Positions 1 to 9,606 of a stretch of 32,493 bases of DNA are shown here, in pieces (within the stretch, counting starts at the first letter, position 1; every line of letters starts with the position of its first letter). The stretch is from Gammaproteobacteria bacterium. GTDB taxonomy: Bacteria > Pseudomonadota > Gammaproteobacteria > Eutrophobiales > Eutrophobiaceae. The notes under the pieces were generated by a model. The model made no database searches, had not been told where the DNA came from, and worked only from the letters and a program-made list of their open reading frames with translations. A program made the position numbers and the translations under genes. The DNA is taken from positions 1 through 32,493 of the forward strand of contig JAENIZ010000008.1 in NCBI GenBank assembly GCA_016844485.1, in the 5' to 3' direction.

Positions 1-3000
1 GGTAATCCCCAGCAACACGGGTTCCCATCGGGCAGGCGTCTTGCCCTCGAACTGAACGCGTTCGTTTTCCTCCAGAACCCGGGCACGCTCCGCCTGTTCA
101 CCTTTGAGGAAGTGTGTATCACCCGGGTCCGTGATTTCGGCCTTGCGCAGCATTTGACGGACAATGACCTCGATATGCTTGTCATTAATCTTCACACCTT
201 GCAGGCGATAGACCTCCTGAATCTCATTCATAATGTAGTTGGCAAGGGCATGCACACCCATCAGGCGCAGTATGTCGTGGGGCGCGGGCGGTCCGTCCGC
301 AATACTTTCCCCCTTCTCGACATGCTCACCCTCAAATACGGTAACATGCCGCCATTTGGGGATCAGTTCCTCATAACGTTCGCCTTCGGGGCCGGTAATG
401 ATCAAACGCTGTTTACCCTTGGTGTCCTTGCCGAAGCTGATGGTCCCGGAGATTTCTGCAAGAATTGCCGGTTCCTTGGGTTTACGCGCCTCAAACAGAT
501 CGGCAACCCGGGGCAAACCACCGGTAATATCACGAGTCTTCAGGGATTCCTGGGGCAAGCGTGCGATGACATCACCCACATTAACCTCGGCTCCATCAGT
601 GACATTAATAACAGCCTTGGGCGGCAGCAGATAATGTGCGGTGTTAGTGGTGCCCGGGATCATCAGTTCCCTACCCTTCGCATCCACCAGTTTTACGATT
701 GGTCGCATATCCTTGGCTGAGGAACTACGCATTTTGGGATCAGCGATCACCAAACTTTCCAGGCCTGTAATCTCATCTTTCTCCCGATCAACAGTAATCC
801 CCTCCACGATATCAGAAAACTGTACCTGTCCCGCGACTTCAGTGATGACCGGATGAGTATGTGGATCCCAGTCAGAGACAATCTGGCCTGGTTGTACTTC
901 CTCACCATCTGTGACTGTTATTACCGCGCCATACGGGATTTTGTAACGTTCCCGTTCACGCCCGACCTCGTCCTGTATCGTGACCTCGCCGGAACGGGAG
1001 ACCACAACCTGATTGCCACTTTCCTGCTGCAGCAATTTCACATTATGCAGCTTCAGTATACCGCCGTTCTTGACTTCGATATTATTGACTGCCGCGGCAC
1101 GGGATGCAGCACCACCGATATGGAAGGTACGCATGGTAAGCTGGGTGCCCGGTTCGCCAATGGATTGTGCTGCAACTACTCCCACGGCCTCGCCGATATT
1201 GACCAGATGCCCCCGGCCAAGATCACGTCCATAACATGCGGCACAGATCCCGTAGCGTGTTTCACAGGTAATCGCGGAACGCACCAGGACCTGATCTATC
1301 CCTGCTTCATCAAGTATATTCACCCAATGTTCATCCAGTAATGTCCCGGCAGGAATTACAACTTCATCCGTTCCTGCCCTGATTGCATCGACAGCGAGTA
1401 CTCTGCCGAGAACACGATCCCGAAGAGGTTCAACAACATCTCCGCCTTCAATCAGCGGCATCATGGCAAAACCCTCACTTGTCCCGCAATCTACATCAGT
1501 AACCACCAGGTCCTGGGCAACATCCACCAGACGCCGGGTAAGATAACCCGAGTTTGCGGTCTTCAAGGCAGTATCAGCCAGGCCCTTGCGTGCACCATGG
1601 GTTGAAATGAAATACTGCAAGACATCCAGGCCTTCACGAAAATTTGCAGTGATCGGGGTTTCGATGATGGAACCATCCGGTTTCGCCATCAATCCACGCA
1701 TACCGGCCAGCTGACGTATCTGGGCCGCAGAACCACGGGCGCCGGAATCCGCCATCATGAAAATGGAATTAAACGAGGTCTGCTTGATTTCATTGCCTTC
1801 ACTATCGTGTACTACTTCCACCCCGAGTTTATCCATCATGGCCTTGGCCACCTGGTCATTGGTGTGGGACCAGATGTCTACCACCTTGTTATAGCGTTCA
1901 CCATTGGTAATCAATCCCGAGGAATATTGATCCTCAAAATTTTTGACCTGCATCTCAGCCTTATGAATGATCGCGTCTTTCTCATCAGGCACGACCATAT
2001 CCTCAATACCGATAGATATACCGGCGCGTGTGGAGTAAGCAAAACCGGCGTACATTAATTTGTCAGCAAAAATAACTGTCGTTTTCAATCCCAATTGGCG
2101 ATAGGCCGTATTGATCAACGTAGATATGGCTTTCTTGTTCATGTCCCTGTTCGCCAGAGAGAATGGCAGACCGTCCGGTAATAATTTTGACAACAGGGCA
2201 CGACCCGCTGTTGTTTCAACCCGGTGGCGTGTCTCAGTACGCTCACCTTGATCATTGATGGTTACCTCCCGTATGCGCACCTTAATCCTGGCATGCAGAT
2301 CAAGAACATTGCTTGCATAGGCGCGATGCACTTCATCAACATCGGCAAGGGCCATACCGGTCCCTTTTGCATTAGCAGATTCACGTGTCAGGTAATAAAG
2401 ACCAAGCACAACATCCTGGGTCGGCACGATGATGGGTTCGCCGTTGGCTGGCGATAACACATTATTGGTTGCCATCATCAGGGTGCGCGCCTCGATCTGC
2501 GCCTCAACAGACAAGGGCACATGTACGGCCATCTGATCACCGTCAAAATCCGCGTTGAACGCAGTACAGACCAGCGGATGTAACTGAATGGCCTTGCCTT
2601 CGATTAATATCGGTTCGAAGGCCTGAATGCCCAACCGGTGCAATGTTGGCGCACGGTTCAGCAACACCGGATGTTCCCGAATGACCTCTTCCAGCACATC
2701 CCAAACCTCCGGGCCCTCACGTTCAACCAGCTTCTTCGCTGCCTTGATCGTTGTCGCGAGACCACGCCGCTCCAGTTTGCTGAAGATGAACGGCTTGAAT
2801 AGTTCGAGCGCCATCTTCTTCGGGATACCGCATTGATGCAGTTTGAGTGTCGGACCGACCACAATCACGGAACGGCCGGAGTAATCGACGCGTTTGCCCA
2901 GGAGGTTCTGACGGAACCGCCCCTGCTTGCCCTTGATCATGTCCGCAAGGGATTTCAATGGTAATTTGTTGGTGCCGGTGATCGCACGTCCCCGCCTGCC

Positions 3001-3927
3001 GTTATCCAGAAGTGCGTCCACTGCTTCCTGCAACATTCGTTTTTCATTACGAACGATAATGTCCGGTGCATTCAGGTCGAGCAGCCGTTTTAACCGATTA
3101 TTACGATTGATGACGCGTCGATATAAATCATTAAGATCGGAAGTCGCAAACCGGCCTCCATCAAGCGGAACCAGCGGGCGTAACTCAGGTGGTAACACCG
3201 GTAATACCTTCATGACCATCCATTCCGGTTTATTGCCGGACGAGAGGAAGGCCTCGAGTAACTTCAGGCGCTTCGACAACTTCTTGAGTTTGGTCTCTGA
3301 TTTGGTCTGTGGGATCTCCTCGCGCAGCTTGGTGACTTCTTCTGCAATAACGATAGTCCCCAATAATTCATGTATCGCCTCTGCGCCCATGCGTGCATCA
3401 AACTCATCACCAAATTGCTCGATGGCCTCAAGATAATTTTCTTCCGCCAGGAGCTGACCACGCTCAAGTTGCGTCATCCCTGGATCGATGACGACATAGG
3501 CCTCGAAATAAAGAACACGTTCGATCTCGCGCAAGGTCATGTCGAGTAACAATCCCATGCGGGAAGGCAGGGATTTCAGATACCAGATATGGGCTACAGG
3601 ACTCGCCAGCTCGATATGCCCCATGCGCTCCCGTCTTACCTTGGACAGGGTGACTTCAACCCCGCATTTCTCGCATACCACACCGCGGTGCTTGAGCCGC
3701 TTGTATTTACCGCAGAGACATTCGTAATCCTTAACCGGGCCAAAGATCTTGGCACAGAACAGGCCATCTCTTTCCGGCTTGAAGGTACGGTAATTGATGG
3801 TCTCAGGTTTCTTAACCTCACCATAAGACCAGGAACGGATCTTTTCCGGTGAAGCCAGGCCTATAGCAATGGCATCAAATTCTTCAACCTGTCCCTGTTG
3901 TTTCAGAAGTTTCAATAAGTCTTTCAA
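1..3927 (-). CDS. rpoC: RNA polymerase beta' subunit, partial (3' end off the left edge)
   Basis: This is the largest catalytic subunit of RNA polymerase; it carries the active-site Mg and the clamp. 1309 codons are visible and align with E. coli RpoC to about residue 1317, so roughly 90-100 C-terminal residues lie beyond position 1. Seen in the sequence: the N-terminal zinc-binding CxCG...CEKCG cluster near residues 70-88, the catalytic NADFDGD motif at about residues 458-464 (DNA near 2540-2556), the trigger-loop region GEPGTQLTMRTFHIGG and the GGLPRVADLFEAR segment. I chose the TTG at 3927 because GGAGG lies 9 nt upstream and the reading then begins (M)KDLLKLLKQQ, as in the family; no ATG fits. 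It is 77 nt downstream of rpoB and surely co-transcribed. No frameshift is visible in the part present. Confidence 0.98.
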   Translation of the reverse strand, partial: MKDLLKLLKQQGQVEEFDAIAIGLASPEKIRSWSYGEVKKPETINYRTFKPERDGLFCAKIFGPVKDYECLCGKYKRLKHRGVVCEKCGVEVTLSKVRRERMGHIELASPVAHIWYLKSLPSRMGLLLDMTLREIERVLYFEAYVVIDPGMTQLERGQLLAEENYLEAIEQFGDEFDARMGAEAIHELLGTIVIAEEVTKLREEIPQTKSETKLKKLSKRLKLLEAFLSSGNKPEWMVMKVLPVLPPELRPLVPLDGGRFATSDLNDLYRRVINRNNRLKRLLDLNAPDIIVRNEKRMLQEAVDALLDNGRRGRAITGTNKLPLKSLADMIKGKQGRFRQNLLGKRVDYSGRSVIVVGPTLKLHQCGIPKKMALELFKPFIFSKLERRGLATTIKAAKKLVEREGPEVWDVLEEVIREHPVLLNRAPTLHRLGIQAFEPILIEGKAIQLHPLVCTAFNADFDGDQMAVHVPLSVEAQIEARTLMMATNNVLSPANGEPIIVPTQDVVLGLYYLTRESANAKGTGMALADVDEVHRAYASNVLDLHARIKVRIREVTINDQGERTETRHRVETTAGRALLSKLLPDGLPFSLANRDMNKKAISTLINTAYRQLGLKTTVIFADKLMYAGFAYSTRAGISIGIEDMVVPDEKDAIIHKAEMQVKNFEDQYSSGLITNGERYNKVVDIWSHTNDQVAKAMMDKLGVEVVHDSEGNEIKQTSFNSIFMMADSGARGSAAQIRQLAGMRGLMAKPDGSIIETPITANFREGLDVLQYFISTHGARKGLADTALKTANSGYLTRRLVDVAQDLVVTDVDCGTSEGFAMMPLIEGGDVVEPLRDRVLGRVLAVDAIRAGTDEVVIPAGTLLDEHWVNILDEAGIDQVLVRSAITCETRYGICAACYGRDLGRGHLVNIGEAVGVVAAQSIGEPGTQLTMRTFHIGGAASRAAAVNNIEVKNGGILKLHNVKLLQQESGNQVVVSRSGEVTIQDEVGRERERYKIPYGAVITVTDGEEVQPGQIVSDWDPHTHPVITEVAGQVQFSDIVEGITVDREKDEITGLESLVIADPKMRSSSAKDMRPIVKLVDAKGRELMIPGTTNTAHYLLPPKAVINVTDGAEVNVGDVIARLPQESLKTRDITGGLPRVADLFEARKPKEPAILAEISGTISFGKDTKGKQRLIITGPEGERYEELIPKWRHVTVFEGEHVEKGESIADGPPAPHDILRLMGVHALANYIMNEIQEVYRLQGVKINDKHIEVIVRQMLRKAEITDPGDTHFLKGEQAERARVLEENERVQFEGKTPARWEPVLLGIT

Positions 3928-4004
3928 GGTCTGTTACCTCCACAAGACATAGGGTATACACCTATTCGTATTAAGCCGGTTCTCGCTGGTGTCATGATCA
4001 TGTG

Positions 4005-7000
4005 CTAGTTCTGATCCAGTTCAATGTCGATGGCAAGAGAACGTATCTCTTTCACCAGCACATTGAAGGATTCCGGCATGCCCGCTTCCATGCGATGATC
4101 ACCATCGACAATATTCTTGTACATCTTGCTACGCCCGTTTACATCGTCGGATTTGACGGTGAGCATTTCCTGCAAGGTATAGGCTGCGCCGTAAGCCTCC
4201 AGTGCCCAGACTTCCATCTCACCGAAACGCTGGCCACCGAACTGGGCCTTCCCGCCCAGCGGTTGTTGTGTCACCAGACTATATGGGCCGGTAGAACGGG
4301 CATGCATCTTGTCATCCACCAGATGATTGAGCTTCAGTATGTACATGTAACCCACCGTCACCGGACGATCAAAGGGATCACCCGTACGTCCATCGTAGAG
4401 CCGGGTCTGACCATCCTGCGGTAAATCAGCAAGTGCCAGCATGGATTTAATTTCTGCTTCGCTGGCGCCGTCGAACACGGGTGTCGCCATGGGGACACCT
4501 TCTTTCAAGTTGTCAGCCAGTGCGAAGATTTCACCGTCAGTAAGTGATTTCAGATCCTCCTTCTTGCCGCTGCTGTTGTAGATCTTGTCGAGGAATCTAC
4601 GAATCTCCGTAGCATTGGCCCTGGCTTCGAGTAACTTGCCTATCTTCCTGCCCAGACCTTTGGCAGCCCAGCCAAGATGGGTCTCCAGCACTTGTCCCAC
4701 ATTCATGCGGGAGGGCACACCTAACGGATTAAGCACAAGATCGACCGGCGTACCGTCCTCCATATAGGGCATGTCCTCTACCGGTACAATGGTGGAAATC
4801 ACGCCCTTGTTACCATGACGTCCTGCGATCTTGTCACCCGGTTGAATACGTCGTTTAACAGCGAGATAAACCTTGACCATTTTCAGCACACCAGGGGCAA
4901 GATCATCTCCGGAGGTCAACTTTGCGCGTTTTTCTTCATAGCGTTGATCAAAATCTCCTCTGAGTTTCGTTAACTGTTCTGAAGTCTGTTCCAGTTGACG
5001 GTTGGCTTCTTCATTACGCAGGCGTATCTCAAACCATTTTTCACGCGGTGTGTCGGCAAGATATGCCTTCGTGATCTTGGTATCTGCCTTGAGATGATTA
5101 GGACCACCATCGGCCACTTTACCCAACATCAGTGTCTCGATACGTTGATAAACACCGTCCTCCATGATGCGTAATTGATCATTGAGGTCTTTCCGCACGC
5201 TGTTTAATTCAGACTCTTCAATCTCAAGTGCCCGCGCATCCTTTTCCACACCATCACGGATGAATACCTGAACATCAATGACGGTACCATTCATTCCCGG
5301 TGGCACTCGCAGCGAGGTATCTTTAACATCGGACGCCTTCTCACCAAAGATGGCACGCAACAGTTTTTCTTCCGGGGTCAGCTGGGTTTCGCCTTTGGGT
5401 GTGACTTTACCCGCCAGGATATCTCCGGTATTGACCTCGGCACCGATATAGACAATTCCGGATTCGTCCAGCTTGTTAAGTGCGCTCTCGCTGACATTGG
5501 GTATATCGGATGAAATCTCTTCCGGTCCCAGTTTGGTATCACGTGCCACACAGGTCAGTTCTTCAATATGAATGGTGGTATAGCGATCCTCGTGTACCAG
5601 GCGTTCAGATATCAGGATGGAGTCCTCAAAGTTGTACCCATTCCAGGGCATAAATGCGACCAGCATATTCTGCCCGAGGGCCAGTTCACCCATATCGGTC
5701 GAAGGGCCATCTGCCAGAACATCATTCCTGGCTATAACATCGCCGGGCTTCACCAATGGTCTCTGGTTGATACAGGTATTCTGGTTGGATCGGGTGTATT
5801 TGGTCAGGTTATAGATATCAACCCCTGGTTCTCCCGGATTGATCTCTTCTTCATTCACACGGACAACAATTCTGCTGGCGTCAACGGAATCAACCACACC
5901 ACCACGCTCGGAGATGACCGTAACACCGGAATCCTTTGCCACAGTACGTTCAATGCCTGTTCCTACCAGCGGTTTCTCCGTACGCAATGTCGGGACTGCC
6001 TGACGTTGCATATTCGATCCCATCAAGGCCCGGTTCGCATCGTCATGTTCCAGGAAGGGTATCAGTGATGCGGCAACTGAGACAATCTGCATGGGTGAGA
6101 CATCCATATAATCAACCTTGTCAGGCGTTGATAAGGTGAATTCGTTCTGATAACGGCATGATATCAGTTCATCGGTCAAACGGCCTTTTTCATCCAATGC
6201 GGCGTTGGCCTGTGCTATCACATATTCACCTTCTTCAATGGCAGACAGATATTCGATCTGATTCGTTACTTTATCATGCACAACCTTGCGGTACGGCGTC
6301 TCAAGGAAACCGTAATCATTGGCCCTGGCATAGATCGCGAGTGAGTTGATCAGACCTATGTTCGGTCCTTCAGGGGTTTCAATAGGACACACACGTCCAT
6401 AATGCGTTGGATGCACATCCCGCACTTCGAATCCGGCGCGTTCACGCGTCAGACCACCAGGGCCAAGGGCGGAGATGCGCCGCTTATGTGTTATCTCGGA
6501 CAGGGGATTATTCTGATCCATGAATTGAGACAACTGACTGGAACCAAAAAATTCCTTGATCACTGCCGAGACCGGTTTGGCGTTGATGATCTCCTGCGGC
6601 ATCAGGCCTTCAGATTCCGCCAGACTCAAGCGTTCCTTAACGGCACGTTCAACCCGCACCAGTCCGATACGGAACTGGTTCTCAGCCATCTCACCAACAC
6701 TTCTTACCCGCCGGTTGCCAAGGTGATCAATATCATCCACATAACCTTTGCCATTGCGGATATCGATCAGGACCTGCAAAACACTTATGATATCTTCCTT
6801 TGACAGGACACCTGCACCTTCTATTTCCTTACGACCTACCCTTCGATTGAATTTCATACGACCAACAGCTGACAGATCGTAACGATCAGAGCTGAAAAAC
6901 AGGTTCTTGAACAAATTTTCGGCAGCGTCTTTTGTCGGCGGTTCGCCGGGACGCATCATCCGGTAGATCTCAATCTGTGCCTCCAGCGGCGTCGTCGAAC

Positions 7001-8087
7001 TATCAACGCGCAGGGTATCAGCGATATAGGCACCACGATCCAGATCATTGATATAAAGTGTTTCCAGCGTCAACTCGGGACCGGCCAGGAGTTTCTCAAG
7101 CAGCTCCGCTGTGATCTCCGTATTTGTGTCGGCAATTAATTCACCCGTTTCCTTATCGATAACATCCTTTGCCAGAACATGGCCGATAAGATATTCGGAC
7201 GGTACAGACAGCTCTTTCAATTTTGCCTTTTCTATTTCCTTGATATGTCGCGCAGTAATCCGTCTTTCTTTTTCAACAATGACATTGCCTTTTTTATCTT
7301 TTATATCAAATGAGGCTGTTTCACCGCGTAAACGTTCAGGAACCAGATGCAGCGTTATACCTTTCTTGTCGATAGAGATTTGGTGGGTATCAAAAAAGAT
7401 GTCCAGCATCTCTGTCGTCGTAAACCCGAGGGCACGTAATAAAATAGTGGCAGGGATCTTCCTGCGCCGATCAATACGGCAATACACCAAATCCTTGGCA
7501 TCAAATTCAAAATCCAGCCAGGACCCACGATAAGGGATCACACGGGCTGAATAGAGTAACTTGCCTGATGAATGTGTCTTGCCTTTATCGTGCTCGAAAA
7601 AGACACCCGGAGAGCGATGCAACTGGGAAACAATTACGCGTTCTGTACCGTTAATAACAAAAGTTCCAGTTCTCGTCATCAATGGCATTTCGCCCATATA
7701 AACTTCCTGTTCTTTTATATCCTTGACTACTTTATTATTGACGCCAGCCTCCTTGTCATAAATCACAAGACGCGCCTTAACGCGTAATGATGCGGCATAG
7801 GTTATCCCCCTTAGCTGGCATTCCTTCACGTCAAAAACAGGATTGGAAAGACTGTAACTGACATATTCCAGTACGGCATTTCCGGAATAACTTTCGATGG
7901 GGAACACAGATTTGAAAGCGGCATGCAAACCGATGTCTTTACGTTGCTCCGGAGAAACATCAAGCTGCAGAAACTGTCGAAAAGAATTTATCTGGGTTGC
8001 CAACAGGGGCGGCACTTCCAGAATACTGGGCCGTTTGCCAAAATCCTTGCGTATCCGTTTCTTTTCAGTGTAGGAGTAGCTCATCAT
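4005..8087 (-). CDS. rpoB: RNA polymerase beta subunit
   Basis: This is the second large subunit of RNA polymerase. The 1360 codons read full length against the 1342-residue E. coli protein, from YSYTEKKRIRKDFGKR to the C-terminal SFNVLVKEIRSLAIDIEL. The rifampicin pocket (SSQLSQFMDQNN through HKRRISALGPGG, residues about 516-545) is identical to the E. coli wild type, which predicts a rifampicin-sensitive enzyme. Other conserved blocks seen are VCPIETPEGPNIGLI, GRHGNKGV and the C-terminal GGKAQFGGQRFGEMEVWALEAYGA. Two adjacent ATG codons are possible starts (8087 and 8084). GAGGA at 8091-8095 is only 3 nt from the first but 6 nt from the second, so 8084 is the better ribosome start. It follows rplL and precedes rpoC. 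Confidence 0.99.
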   Translation of the reverse strand: MMSYSYTEKKRIRKDFGKRPSILEVPPLLATQINSFRQFLQLDVSPEQRKDIGLHAAFKSVFPIESYSGNAVLEYVSYSLSNPVFDVKECQLRGITYAASLRVKARLVIYDKEAGVNNKVVKDIKEQEVYMGEMPLMTRTGTFVINGTERVIVSQLHRSPGVFFEHDKGKTHSSGKLLYSARVIPYRGSWLDFEFDAKDLVYCRIDRRRKIPATILLRALGFTTTEMLDIFFDTHQISIDKKGITLHLVPERLRGETASFDIKDKKGNVIVEKERRITARHIKEIEKAKLKELSVPSEYLIGHVLAKDVIDKETGELIADTNTEITAELLEKLLAGPELTLETLYINDLDRGAYIADTLRVDSSTTPLEAQIEIYRMMRPGEPPTKDAAENLFKNLFFSSDRYDLSAVGRMKFNRRVGRKEIEGAGVLSKEDIISVLQVLIDIRNGKGYVDDIDHLGNRRVRSVGEMAENQFRIGLVRVERAVKERLSLAESEGLMPQEIINAKPVSAVIKEFFGSSQLSQFMDQNNPLSEITHKRRISALGPGGLTRERAGFEVRDVHPTHYGRVCPIETPEGPNIGLINSLAIYARANDYGFLETPYRKVVHDKVTNQIEYLSAIEEGEYVIAQANAALDEKGRLTDELISCRYQNEFTLSTPDKVDYMDVSPMQIVSVAASLIPFLEHDDANRALMGSNMQRQAVPTLRTEKPLVGTGIERTVAKDSGVTVISERGGVVDSVDASRIVVRVNEEEINPGEPGVDIYNLTKYTRSNQNTCINQRPLVKPGDVIARNDVLADGPSTDMGELALGQNMLVAFMPWNGYNFEDSILISERLVHEDRYTTIHIEELTCVARDTKLGPEEISSDIPNVSESALNKLDESGIVYIGAEVNTGDILAGKVTPKGETQLTPEEKLLRAIFGEKASDVKDTSLRVPPGMNGTVIDVQVFIRDGVEKDARALEIEESELNSVRKDLNDQLRIMEDGVYQRIETLMLGKVADGGPNHLKADTKITKAYLADTPREKWFEIRLRNEEANRQLEQTSEQLTKLRGDFDQRYEEKRAKLTSGDDLAPGVLKMVKVYLAVKRRIQPGDKIAGRHGNKGVISTIVPVEDMPYMEDGTPVDLVLNPLGVPSRMNVGQVLETHLGWAAKGLGRKIGKLLEARANATEIRRFLDKIYNSSGKKEDLKSLTDGEIFALADNLKEGVPMATPVFDGASEAEIKSMLALADLPQDGQTRLYDGRTGDPFDRPVTVGYMYILKLNHLVDDKMHARSTGPYSLVTQQPLGGKAQFGGQRFGEMEVWALEAYGAAYTLQEMLTVKSDDVNGRSKMYKNIVDGDHRMEAGMPESFNVLVKEIRSLAIDIELDQN

Positions 8088-8200
8088 TATTCCTCACAAA
8101 ATATTCTGTTACTGCACGCACGCGACGCATGCTCATTGATACTGTCGCTCTTTAACAAGTTTTGTATCCCTGCATATAAATCCGTGACTCGCGCGCAAAC

Positions 8201-8225
8201 AGGCCGATGGTAATACCACCAGCCT
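8201..8225 (-). promoter_or_regulatory. Hairpin in the rplL-rpoB spacer, possible attenuator or processing site
   Basis: On the transcribed (minus) strand an 11-bp stem, AGGCTGGTGGT pairing with ACCATCGGCCT through two G-U wobbles, closes a 3-nt ATT loop. It lies between the rplL stop and rpoB, where gammaproteobacteria such as E. coli place a partial terminator and an RNase III site that set the ribosomal protein to polymerase ratio. Only a short T-run (GTTTG) follows, so it is at best a weak terminator. The structure is read directly; the role is inferred from position. Confidence 0.5.
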
Positions 8226-8263
8226 CGCGTTTGTCTTGGACAAGAATGCAAATATCAATCTGT

Positions 8264-8625
8264 CTATTTGATTTCGACAGTTGCGCCTGCTTCTTCCAAT
8301 TGCTTCTTGATATCCGCAGCTTCGGTTTTGCTAGCACCTTCCTTGATGGTTGAAGGCACCCCCTCAACAAGATCTTTGGCCTCTTTAAGACCCCTTTGAT
8401 AACACCTACCTTATTTTCACCAAATTTTGTCATGACAACATTAAATTCGGTTTGTTCCTCTGCGGCGGTTGCAGCAGCTGCCGCACCACCCGCAGCGGCA
8501 ACCGGTGCAGCTGCCACAGCGGCAGAAACACCAAATTTATCCTCCATCGCCTTAACAAGCTCGACGACTTCAAGCACTGTCATATTGGAAATGGTTTCTA
8601 AAATATTTTCTTTGCTAACAGCCAT
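8264..8625 (-). CDS. rplL: Ribosomal protein L7/L12, frameshifted as read
   Basis: L7/L12 forms the ribosomal stalk that recruits translation GTPases. The ATG at 8625 has AGGAG 8 nt upstream. Frame one encodes residues 1-77: the dimerisation domain (SKENILETIS... FGVSAA), an Ala-rich hinge and the start of the C-terminal domain, ending ENKVGVIK at 8395. The rest (LKEAKDLVEG... AGATVEIK, 41 residues) follows in another frame from 8389 to the stop TAG at 8266-8264. Between them only 5 nt remain where the family has about 27, so about 22 nt (roughly VVRxxTGL, part of the factor-binding helix) are missing. Restoring 22 nt gives 127 residues, a normal length. As written, translation runs on to 8152 and yields 157 aa with a nonsense tail. 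The gene is near-essential, so an assembly or sequencing error is the likeliest cause, but a real lesion cannot be excluded. Confidence 0.9.
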
Positions 8626-8677
8626 GATTGTTACTCCTAGATTAAATTTCAGATCATTCGATTCATCGTTAATTGAG

Positions 8678-9205
8678 TTATGCGGCTTGCTTTTGATCCC
8701 GCACAGCGGCGATAGTCCTGACCAGCTTTGCATGCGGCGCTGCCAGTGTCCTGGCCAATGCCGCAATTGGTGCAATCATGACACTCATCAACATGCTGAT
8801 GGCCTGATCATAACTGGGCAGATTGGCAAGCGCTTCAAGATCAGAAGGTTTTAACAACTTACCATCCAGAGCAACCAGCTTAATTACAAGTTTGTCATGC
8901 TCTTTCGCAAAATTGCGGATCACCTTTGCAGCTGCGCCTGGTTCCTGTGTCGAGAAAGCAAGGAGCAATGGACCAACCAACCCTTCACGCATGCAATCGA
9001 ATTTTGTATTTTCCAACGCCCTGCGCGCCAGGGTGTTTCTGACTACGCGCAGATAAACACCAGCTTCGCGTGCCGCCCGACGTAATTTTGTCAGTTCCGC
9101 CACACTTATACCGGTATATTCCGCTGCAATAGCAGAAGGAGCACTTGCCGCAACCTCAGCAACCTCATTAACGATTGCCTTTTTTGCTTCCAGTGTAAGA
9201 CTCAC
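8678..9205 (-). CDS. rplJ: Ribosomal protein L10
   Basis: L10 anchors L7/L12 dimers to the 23S rRNA stalk base, and in E. coli the L10-L12 complex represses its own mRNA. The 175 residues match the family in length and start (MSLTLEAKKAIVNEVAEVA). The N-terminal RNA-binding half includes YTGISVAELTKLRRAAREAG and RVVRNTLARRA. The C-terminal helix that binds L7/L12 (about residues 135-175, AISMLMSVMIAPIAALARTLAAP...) is intact. A good ribosome site (AGAGGAG) lies just upstream. It precedes rplL by about 50 nt, and a leader with the L10-binding fold lies upstream in the same transcript. Confidence 0.98.
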   Translation of the reverse strand: MSLTLEAKKAIVNEVAEVAASAPSAIAAEYTGISVAELTKLRRAAREAGVYLRVVRNTLARRALENTKFDCMREGLVGPLLLAFSTQEPGAAAKVIRNFAKEHDKLVIKLVALDGKLLKPSDLEALANLPSYDQAISMLMSVMIAPIAALARTLAAPHAKLVRTIAAVRDQKQAA

Positions 9206-9606
9206 AACTTATACTCCTCTTGTTGATAGGCAGTCTCGAACAGTAATATCAATTGCTATCTGGCAATTCATAATTCTGTCCGGCAATCCTTGCCTGATTG
9301 CCCAGGATCACTCAAGGTTTCGTAGCGTCCTCACGAAGGCACTAACGTGCATTAATAAGGCTGCAGCCTGAAACCCGCCCTTTACGGTGACCCTTCCCAG
9401 GAATGACCTGTTTGAGTAACACCGTCTGCGTGAGCCAGCGTAATCGCCATCAAGCTACCCGGTATTAACGGATTGCGCTCACGGTCTTTGACGTCTGGTG
9501 ATTTCCATCCACCAGTCCAAAGCTTTTACTACGTGAAGCGTTCCTCGTGATGCGTGTGTTTATATAGATCACCGCTTCACGATTCACGAAATACGATTCA
9601 CGTTAT
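9206..9606 (-). promoter_or_regulatory. 400-nt spacer holding an L10 (rplJL) leader
   Basis: There is no gene in this spacer between rplA and rplJ. The transcribed strand carries the hallmarks of the L10 leader, the mRNA site where the L10-L12 complex represses translation. A GUGAGC/GCUCAC stem is flanked by an internal loop (AAAGACC on one side, GCA on the other) and a lower CGUC/GACG stem. This matches the E. coli leader, where CAAGACC and GUA flank equivalent stems. The core lies at about 9423-9493. Two further hairpins nearer rplJ are GGCAATC/GATTGCC (9282-9288, 9296-9302) and AATTGC/GCAATT (9251-9256, 9263-9268). I saw no clean -35/-10 pair, only an AT-rich TATATA near 9561-9566. Confidence 0.75.
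9532..9602. repeat. Inverted repeat and short direct repeats downstream of rplA
   Basis: CGTGAAGCG (9532-9540) and CGCTTCACG (9573-9581) form a perfect 9-bp inverted repeat with an inner GTGAT/ATCAC pair. ACGATTCACG occurs twice, at 9579-9588 and 9593-9602. They lie between the rplA stop and the L10 leader. The structure could be a weak terminator or processing hairpin for rplKA, or mark the rplJ promoter region. No function can be assigned from the sequence. Confidence 0.5.

Noticed and set aside
4002..8213. Many open frames of 60-170 codons on the plus strand across rpoB and rpoC
   Set aside because: They are antisense shadows of highly conserved coding sequence, with no family resemblance and no ribosome sites.
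8152..8775. A 207-codon minus-strand frame spanning the rplJ end, rplL and beyond
   Set aside because: It is the rplL frame extended upstream into rplJ and, past the frameshift, downstream into the spacer. Only residues from the ATG at 8625 to 8395 are genuine.
9353..9372. Terminator at the AGGCTGCAGCCT palindrome in the rplJ leader
   Set aside because: It is a 12-bp loopless palindrome followed by mixed sequence in the transcript direction, with no U-run.
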